This document shows, piece after piece, positions 56,010 through 64,000 of a DNA stretch of 64,000 nt (its first letter is position 1; each line of letters begins with the position of its first letter). The DNA comes from Sanderia malayensis (lineage: Eukaryota > Cnidaria > Scyphozoa > Semaeostomeae > Pelagiidae), in contig RQOL01000466.1 in the NCBI GenBank assembly GCA_013076295.1, positions 682,001 through 746,000 of the forward strand. Reading direction: 5' to 3'. The notes under the pieces are model-generated. The model was not told the DNA's origin and ran no database searches. It saw only the letters and a list, made by a program, of their open reading frames with translations. The position numbers and the translations under genes were made by a program.

Positions 56010-57126
56010 ATTATAAAAATGCATTTTAAAACTTGACTATTGATTATTTTTTTATCGGTTGAAATAGTGTTTTATTGTTTGACTATTGCTTGACTAGAGA
56101 TTCGCATACGCTGATTTCGAATCTGGTATTAATTGTCACACCTGCATGCCAAACGTTTCTGGTATTATACCTCATGATGGAAACTGGGTGTACTTTAAAG
56201 GCAAACGAAGCCTTGAACCCATGCTCCTTGTAGCTTGCTGACAATGCTAACTGTTTAGATTGGGGTGTTTTATAAGAAAGTATAGGGCTCGGCTCGTAAA
56301 AAAGTTAAGAAAGTTCAGTACTGGGTTTGCAAAACATAAGAAAGTTGAAAACTTTAAATTCTCGTGTTTTCAAACGGAAATTACCCTACCAGGCAAATGT
56401 GAGTTTGGGTGCAAAAAGGAAACTACAGTTTGGTGAATGAAAACGAAGCCTTCTCGCGCATGCACAGTAACACAAAACTGGTCAAATTATTCTAAGATGG
56501 TCTTGGGAAAGTTTTAGTACTGAAATTCGGAAATAGCTAAGAAAATTTGAGAGCTGGGCTGAAGAATACTTTCTTATAAAAAACGTGTATGCACGCTTTT
56601 TAATCCTTCGTATCCCTTTAACCTTGCCAAGAGAGTTAACTTTTCACCGCTTTGTTTTCTTTTGCCTTCCTCGTATTTCTCTAATTTGAAGGTCAGATCT
56701 CATCTCAATAGAACTAGCAAATCTTGTTAATATTATGCATTATGTTATTATATTGGTAAAATGTTTCAAACTATGTAAATCCCAAATCTTCGAACATCAC
56801 AAAGCACTATTGTCGCCTTATCAGACTTTGCGGTTTCACTATGGCTCCTCTCACGCTCACCTGTGCGCGGCTCATGTTTGTTTTGAAAGCTGCGGGGTGA
56901 CACCGGATGACGCTGCGGTGTAGTCCTAAAGCTTGCTTTGCAACGCCAGGTATTTCATATACTGGAAAACGATGTTCCACAGCTGTGGAAAAAATGATGA
57001 GTCACCAATAATGTTTGTCCTTTTTATCCCTGTGTTTAGCTTGTTGTGAAATTGTTCTCTTGCGGATAGCAACCTTTCTGGTTTTGGGAGAACATTGTGT
57101 GTGATATTGCATGAAAATTTAAAAAG
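56010..57126. other. Intergenic and promoter of the OTU/PHD gene
   Basis: No gene is seen. It contains two TTTCTTATAA motifs shared with 54.6-54.8 kb and presumably the promoter of the next gene. Confidence 0.35.
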
Positions 57127-60100
57127 ATGGACAAGGAGAATTCTTCTTCGAGTGATGAAAGAGAGCCCAACGAGTCTGTGGAATATTCGGATGTTTCGGA
57201 TAATGATGCAGCGAGAGAAAGTGCACCAAGGAAACGACAGGCACAAGGACGAGTGCCTAGACCAAAGCTCGTTGCGACAAAGAGGTCTAAGTTGCAAACC
57301 TATAATTGCAAAATTAAACGTTTAGAGAACCATGTAAGTAGCTCCGGTCTATGTGCTGCTATTGGGTTGCGATCATTTAGCAAATTATTGGTTGGGTAGG
57401 GCTGGGGGCGGGGCAAGTCCCCCCAGCACCCGGCAGCACCCCTGTCCTGTCCTGTAATTTAGAGTACAATAATATGTGTACATTATAATGATGTCTGTTA
57501 ATCGGAAAATGTCTTATTATAAATGTTAAGAAAGCTGAGAAATGTCTGACAGATTTGCTGTTGCTTCAACCCAGTATGGAAAGTATGGCAGATTCACACC
57601 CGAGATTTTTTTTGTAAATTGTCATTGCACACTTGATAAATTGGGAGTGTCCGAAACATAAGGGCGTGGTCTTGGTAACTTAACACCTCCTGAGACCAGT
57701 GTTTCAGTAATTTGCCATGAGGAAAGGGAAATCTGCACCATCGCGCGAAGCGCGAAAAATTTTTTACACTTGCGACTTGCGAGTGGAGTGGGCCTATTTT
57801 CAAGTGCAAGTTTCCATCCTAAATTTGCGAGTTACTTACTGCGAACAAATACAAACTTGGTAACCTAGGATATGAGTATTATATAAAGTTCATATTGCAC
57901 ACTTGAAGTACATATTTGTTGCATTGCACACTTGCACACTTGGGATTTTTAGGCTGCACACCCGAGATCTCGGCGAAAACTGCCATACTTTCCATACCGG
58001 GCTTCAACCCAACCATTCAGAAATTTTAGTTCCCATAAAAATATATTAGGATCATCTGTATTAGCCTCCATATGCAATAAGCCACCCTTTCAAAGCAGAA
58101 ATTAGAAAAGCCCCCAATCTGGATCAATCCCCCTCACCACTTAGGTCCCTCACCATGAAGCCCACTCTTGTACCTTAGATGTTAAGTAAGTAACTAGGGG
58201 GATTCAGTAGAGCTTACATTTTACTGTAGTTTTGACTTCCTCCGCTACAAATTTAAGAGTTCACTGTAATTCAATAATCTGTATTTGTTATAATTCACTT
58301 TAATGTATAAGTAATTTATTTATGAGCAACTGTATTCCTGTTATTTTGTTAACAATGTTTTATTGATTTGCAAAAGCATATTCTTTAAAGATGTCATTTT
58401 CTCTTCTCATCTGTCAAGGCTCTTAGGTTGAAAAACACACTATCAAGTTTTCCAGCCCTTCTTATTTACAAGCAGAAAAATGAATTTCATTTTGTAGGTG
58501 GGTAGAGCTGTATCTAAATCCTTTATTTCTTAAATACAGGTTTCTAGGCCAAGATAGCCCTTGACACTTGCTATTTGCCAGTCAACTGCAGTAACTTCAC
58601 CTGACTATGGTGAAGGAGATTTAAAGGATTTTACCCTATTCATAGAAACAGATTGAATGCGAATAAAAAGTAATAAAATTGCAAGTATATAAACATGTAT
58701 TGTGTACTTGCAAGAAAAGCCAAATACATATTTTAAAACTTCTGAACTGTGAATGATTTCTTCATCTGACACTCCAGAGTATGAAACGTCACAAAAAGAC
58801 CGAGACAAAAACTGGACAAAAATATAAACCCATACCTGGAGCGAGTTGCACCAGTCAGAAAAGTGTGAATCAGTTTGTATTGTGTTGGGAAACAGCAATA
58901 ATGTATTGCCTGTAAAAAATGCAAAAATCTACATTGTAAACTATAGTGATATAAAAACAATTATAACTAGTAATATTTCTTTTCTAAAAGTTGTGACTAC
59001 ATATGATAATCCCACATGTCTATATGTGCTCTGAATTTCATAATGAGACAGTCATGATTTCACTATTGAGCTCAAACAAGATGAGACTTGTTATGTCATG
59101 GACAGTTATTCTTGATTATAGGAAATGCAAAGCTAGAAGAAGCCTTTAGAACGTCAAAAGAGGTTCACAATCTGATTAACAGTGCCATAAGCCACAATGA
59201 AGCCCATCAACAGACGCAGACGACAATTAGTGAGAAATATGTCGATGATGATTTATACAAAACTCTGATTGGTTGGTAATAATTTCTGCAGCAATATGAT
59301 CAAACTTTCAGTTTTATGTATCTCGCTCCTATAATGTCATACTCATTATTGATAACTAAACAGTTAGTAACCACTTATTTATCTGATGCATGAGTACAAG
59401 TCTATTCATATGAAAAATGTATGTGAAAGAAAATGAATTTGATTCCTCTGTATTGCAGAAAAAGGGGTACCTCATATCCTTATGGAGACCTTCGTTGGCT
59501 TGTTGTCAACTACACGACAGTGGCAAAAGAGTGTCTAGGTTCTGGGGAATAACTCACGAGAAAGAGAATAAGCCAGAATGGTGGCCAGCTGAAGTGCCTT
59601 TTTCCTCACCAAACATTCGAGAACGCGATGCTACAGAAGGCAAGACGCTTCTTATAGTGGACAAATTTTAAGCACTTACTTAGATACACTGTAATAATGA
59701 GTGATCACGGCGTTAAATAATAGTACTTCATAATGCAAAGATTCGTACATATTGTGCTCAACTTCTAGTTTTCGCACACGTATTGTAGATTACGGATTAC
59801 TTTTTTCTCATACTTTGAAAATGAATCAAGACATTTTTTTTCCATAGACAAGCCAGTACTTGAAGTGGACCAGATTAAGGTTCTAAGTGAAGCAATGCGG
59901 AGAGACATCATTGACAAGTACATTCTTTACAGTGTAAATTTAATGACTGCATCTGAGTAGCTATTCGTTTAGTTTTATGCTATGAATCCATTCACCCTCT
60001 TGATTCCATTAAATTTTCCTTTTAAGACGCTGTAACAATATCTCGCACAGCGGTAAAGTAAGTATTACATAGAATACAATAAACCCTACATATCTCGAAA

Positions 60101-63100
60101 TTTCTCTCAAAATCATATTACGATTTCCTAATCTTACGCCATTACTTCCAAGTGCTCAATGAAGCTGTATCCAGATTGAACCTTGTTCCATTTTTTTGCT
60201 CAGCCTTCAAGCAAAGTGGATCAAGCAATGTCAGATGAAACACAAGAAGAAGTTGATGTAAATTTCTTGGCCATCCTCAAATTATTTGAATTTCTAGATC
60301 ATTACAGTTTTTATTTCTAGAACCTTAGTTTTTCTATTCCACACGCTTTTTTGCAAGATTTTTATCACTTTTGCATAAATATAAAAGTTGCACAGAATTA
60401 ACACTTTCAATTCAAACGTTCTAGTTTCAAAAGAAAATCCAGAAGTTTGTTTATCTCCAACAAGCGCACCTTCTTTGCCCACTGAAGAGGTATAAAACTC
60501 CAAGTATATGTTAATTGTCCTCTGCAAATAAACAAACGACCAATGGGAGTGAGTTGTTCTTTACTTTGTTCACATTTATCGCAATTGAATTCTTTTTTGC
60601 AGCCATTTGATATCGAAACAACTGACCCAAAAGAAAGTAGATATTCAAAAGAAAGTTTTATGGTAGGAAGTTTTAGACATGTACAATTGAATGATTATAT
60701 TACTTTATTTTTCATGGAGTGAGACGAACAATGTTGTATTTTGTTGCTATTCATTTTTAGGATGAAGATCCCCCGGAAATTACAAGCTTGTCTCCTCCAT
60801 GTCTACAAGAAACAGTAAAGAACACAGTTCATGATTTATTTTACTTGCCCTTTAATTCTTGTTATGAACTTTATAAATTCAACAACCTTCCATGATAAGG
60901 CTTTACCCAACACTGAATTTCTAAGCGAATAAATCAACTAAAACTAATTTAAACACAAACAAATGAAACAATGCAACGTAGCATTTAAACGCAATGTCTT
61001 TTGTTCTAAAACAAAGTGTTCTGAAATTGAACGTTCAGTCGAGCATGCAAGCATGCACTCAATCAAGTGAAGAATCACATCAATTCTAAATCAACTTTTG
61101 ACAGTCGAGGTAGACAAAAAGTGAATTAATTTATCATAAACTATCTGAACAAACTAGCTGCCTGTAGCTACCTACTCTACTCACGGCAGTAGAGGTTATT
61201 GCAAAAGAGCCGGATTATCTTTCTCTACTCATATGCATATTTGAGCGTATATATTCTTTTAAATATGCAGAAAATCACCACCTAAAGAAAGCGGCAACAT
61301 TTCCGGCTGAATCTCCGAACACAATACCGCGTGAGCAAGCCAGCCAACTAGTCAGTAGCTACTACATTATATATTACTGATTTTCAGTATCTAATTAAGA
61401 TATTTGTCGCAATAGCTGTGGAATAAAAAGAGAATATATTTGCAAAATTCGTACTTTATTACACTGGATTAGGAAGGGTATTATTTCTTCTGTTATTTAG
61501 GTATTACAAGCGAAAGAGTATTTAAATTCAGTGCAAGCAATGGTTGGGCTGATTTTGTTGACAAAATGGGAGAAGTGGATGAGTCCTTTTTACGGCGATG
61601 CAGGGTATTTTTATCTGGGCATACTGACGAGTTCACACTAAGAACAATGCCGAATCGTGAGAAAGTTGTTGATAAAAGGTAAACCCATTTGCTAATTGCC
61701 AATTTAAGGTACTTAAAATTTTCGTTGCCATGGTTGATTCCTTTTAACTATGTAGTTGAAGTTGCCATAGTCTTATTATTATCCTTCATGCTAGATTTGA
61801 AAAAGATGCACTCATTCCATATGGTTTAGCACCACTGACGGCTACCGGAAATGGAGACTGTCTATTTAATTCGGTGGGAAAGTTGCTGTTTGGAACAGAA
61901 GTCGTTTCTCCCATACTACGACTAGTTGCTGCTGCCGAGGGTATTCGGCATTGGAGACACTATGTTGAAGAGGTAAGCTCTACCTCTGGTGAGAAGTTTA
62001 TTAATATTTCACATACCAAAGTGTGTAAAATAAATGGCAGCCATTTTCATTTACAAATAACAATCACCAAGTCTGGTGAAGTCATTAGCAATTTCTTCGT
62101 TTTTGATTAGAAATATTTTTTTGTCAGTATCGTGAGCGATTTTGACTCGAGATTGTGCATTGCAAATGTTATACTCAATGTCAACTCCTGGTGTGTACGA
62201 AAATAGACCATCTTTTCGCGTGCAACAGCCTCTGATGTTCTGAAGTACACAATACAGTCGGAAATAATGGAAATTACCAAAGAAAAGAGCTTTTCTGGTA
62301 AGCATAAAATGGAAGCTAGCTATGTTCAGTTGTGTGTATTTGTCGTTAGGCTAACTACTGTTACTGTGTTGATTCTACTTTCTACTATCATGATTTCAGG
62401 TCTTCTACACGTGAGGTTTTTGGCAACAGTACTTGGCCGAAGTATTAATACGCACTGTTCTTTTAATGAATTTTTTCATGGATTAATGATTCCTTGCTTA
62501 TGTTGCTGTTCCCAGTTGAATGAGCCAATAAATGTCATGTTTGTGTCTGTTGGCAAAAGCCCTTTCCCAAATCATTACATACCACTCGTTTGGAAAGTCG
62601 GTGAGATATATGATTTATTGTAAACGTTTTCAAATACTTGCTTCATGAACAGCATTCCGTTATTTCATTAACCGTTGTGCCGAAAACCATTTTTCAGGAA
62701 AGAGAGCGTCTGCTCCTTCATTGAAAGCAAGCGTAAAGGAGAGAATGTGTGCAGCATCAAAGAAGCTTGGCTGTCATGCATTAGTTGGTGAAAAAGAGGA
62801 GTGGGTCTTTTGCAAAAGGTGCAAACTCTGTTACCATGCAGTTTGCAGTGGAGTCAATGCAAACAGAAAAAGTTTCATTTGCTGTATTGACGAGGCTACT
62901 AAAGATGCCATAAAAAATGATATAAACGCAATCGCTATTCACTTCGATGATACCTTTAGGTGACTATACAATGTAGCTAATCCGGATTTGCAGTTAGTTT
63001 CCTGTCTTTATAATGTAAAATTCTGTTATTTTCATGATACTAACTATCACAGAGATTTTCCGCCGGTTTAACTTGGATTTTCAATATTTTTCCAAAACAT

Positions 63101-63569
63101 TCTAAACTGGCCAGAAGCAGTTGCAAAGCCTACATCGTCACAGTCGGTAGTGATACTATCGATGTTCGACGTCTTCTGTCTTCATTCCTTTGGGTTAACA
63201 TCATCCGTCATCAATTTTTATATACGGTTGGAGACCTTTTTTACGTTGATAATTAGCTAATGCTTTTTTCCATCCCAACGATATTGTTATCTATGAACTT
63301 TCAACTTAATAGTTTCAAGTAGGATAGAACTTATGCTTTACCACCCCTCAAAAATTTTGGTTTTCTTGCATCGACATCTTACAGTCAACTGATATTCATG
63401 TTTTTTATCTTAGCATACTACAAAATACTACATGTCAAGAATCAAATGTATTTGTTGCTGATACTCACCATTCAAACGACATCGTAGAAGGCCGCAAACC
63501 TCACCATAAAATATTTCCAAGAGACGATATTCTTGCACACGAGCTAGTAATCTTTCCTTATGCTTCCAG
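57127..63569 (+). CDS. OTU-domain and PHD-like finger protein (partial, 3' open)
   Basis: Best exon chain: 57127-57333, 58419-58497, 59122-59275, 59465-59639, 59848-59917, 60027-60057, 60204-60257, 60603-60662, 60761-60814, 61271-61330, 61501-61678, 61795-61972, 62207-62297, 62400-62600, 62698-62959 and 63414-63569. An acidic, basic-patch N-terminus leads to a region with SYPYGDLRWLVVNY and KPEWWPAEVPFSSPN. An OTU-like domain follows (TGNGDCLFNSV with Cys at 61859-61861; PNHYIPLVW supplying the His), then a zinc-finger-like CHALVGEKEEWVFCKRCKLC. Most junction phases agree; the join 60814-61271 does not, and the two motifs in exon 59465-59639 lie in different frames. The last donor (AG/GTAAGC) shows the gene continues past 63569. 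OTU plus finger suggests a nuclear deubiquitinase or a domesticated transposon protein. I do not recognise the full gene. Confidence 0.55.
57571..58000. mobile_element. 430-bp non-autonomous DNA transposon, copy 2 (hAT-like)
   Basis: Same length and near-identical to 16883-17312 but inverted. Terminal repeats are intact, and a perfect 8-bp target duplication GCTTCAAC flanks it (57563-57570, 58001-58008). In the first intron of the OTU/PHD gene. Confidence 0.93.
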
Positions 63570-64000
63570 GTAAGCGACAATGTCCTGTTGCTGTGAAACT
63601 ATATGAGTATGGTGTAGTTGCCACAATGAACAGGGTCTTGTTAATGCGATTCTGGTTCATCGATTAACTGCAATCAATAAAATTATTCAATATTCAACCT
63701 GATCAAATACAGTTTTTACTCGCATAAAAATCTACATAAATTTATCAAATATCCATAAAAAACACAGACTTACCGAAAATTTTCCTAACCAGCAACTACA
63801 TAGCAAGCCATGTATAGCTTGGTGTGCCCTGAAAGCACTTCTGACAAATCGCACATTTGTCTGCGCTTTTATAATACTCAGTTATTCTCAAGATAGCTAA
63901 ATACAGGAAGCATTCGTTACGAGATTAACACACCAAGGGAATAACATAACAAAGAAACTAAGAAAAACATTTCTTAAACAGCAAATGAGTAAACAACAAA
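63570..64000. other. Right-edge intronic sequence
   Basis: Probably an intron of the OTU/PHD gene; I see no exon or other feature before the window ends. Confidence 0.35.

Noticed and set aside
62128..62206. Exon start at the TTTTTGTCAG acceptor in the OTU region
   Set aside because: It reads YRERF then a stop in the required phase; the later acceptor at 62206 restores phase, though this remains uncertain.
1..64000. CRISPR arrays, operons, integrons and other prokaryotic systems
   Set aside because: The DNA is intron-rich eukaryotic sequence; no direct-repeat/spacer arrays or polycistronic gene blocks were seen.

Overview
The window is animal nuclear DNA from a cnidarian. Genes have many short exons with GT-AG introns, the sequence is AT-rich, and there are no operons. 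The phylum call rests on nematocyst-capsule modules at 0.9-10.9 kb. A minus-strand minicollagen has 16 Gly-X-Y triplets, polyproline and two minicollagen cysteine-rich domains (MCRD, spacing C-x3-C-x3-C-x3-C-x3-CC). A plus-strand locus carries further MCRD/polyproline/Lys-rich exons. I cannot place the species.

Layout. 0.9-1.9 kb (-): minicollagen. 5.6-10.9 kb (+): secreted MCRD/proline-rich capsule protein with three interchangeable phase-1 terminal exons, or a tandem set of such genes. 11.5 kb: a perfect 22-bp hairpin. 12.0-12.6 kb (+): unknown 113-residue protein. 14.9-16.3 kb (-): a probable non-coding host gene with one H/ACA-like snoRNA per intron (four copies); a fifth copy lies in an intron of the adjacent RPL23 (16.4-18.0 kb, -). 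18.4-19.7 kb (+): BRF2-type TFIIIB factor. 20.5-24.4 kb (-): cyclin T. 25.6-26.3 kb (+): TTDN1/MPLKIP-like. 26.5-28.5 kb (-): PGAP3, head-to-head with OXNAD1 (28.7-30.1 kb, +). 30.5-31.0 kb (-): HIGD1A-like. 31.4-34.3 kb (-): CNBD2-like protein with an intact cAMP-type pocket, and an inverted diverged paralogue at 36.3-37.9 kb (+). 39.8-40.3 kb (-): unknown single-pass membrane protein. 41.3-48.7 kb (-): glycyl-tRNA synthetase in 16 exons with mitochondrial and cytosolic start codons, divergent from GTPBP10 (49.4-52.8 kb, +). 55.2-56.0 kb (+): LicD-family transferase lacking its 5' end. 57.1-63.6 kb (+, open at the right edge): multi-exon gene with an OTU-like domain and a PHD-like finger.

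Mobile DNA is mostly short and intronic. A pair of 430-bp elements with 21-bp terminal inverted repeats and perfect 8-bp target duplications (16.9 and 57.6 kb) is the clearest. There is also a pair of TA-flanked MITEs (33.0 and 45.3 kb), a Tigger-like MITE, a palindromic MITE and a compressed tRNA-like SINE head.

The housekeeping genes do not form one pathway. Several pairs share short divergent intergenic regions. Exon structures were built by hand from splice sites, phase continuity and recalled family sequences; no search was run. The observations most worth following up are the MCRD terminal-exon cassette, the snoRNA array beside RPL23, the inverted CNBD2 pair, the 430-bp elements and the OTU/PHD gene.
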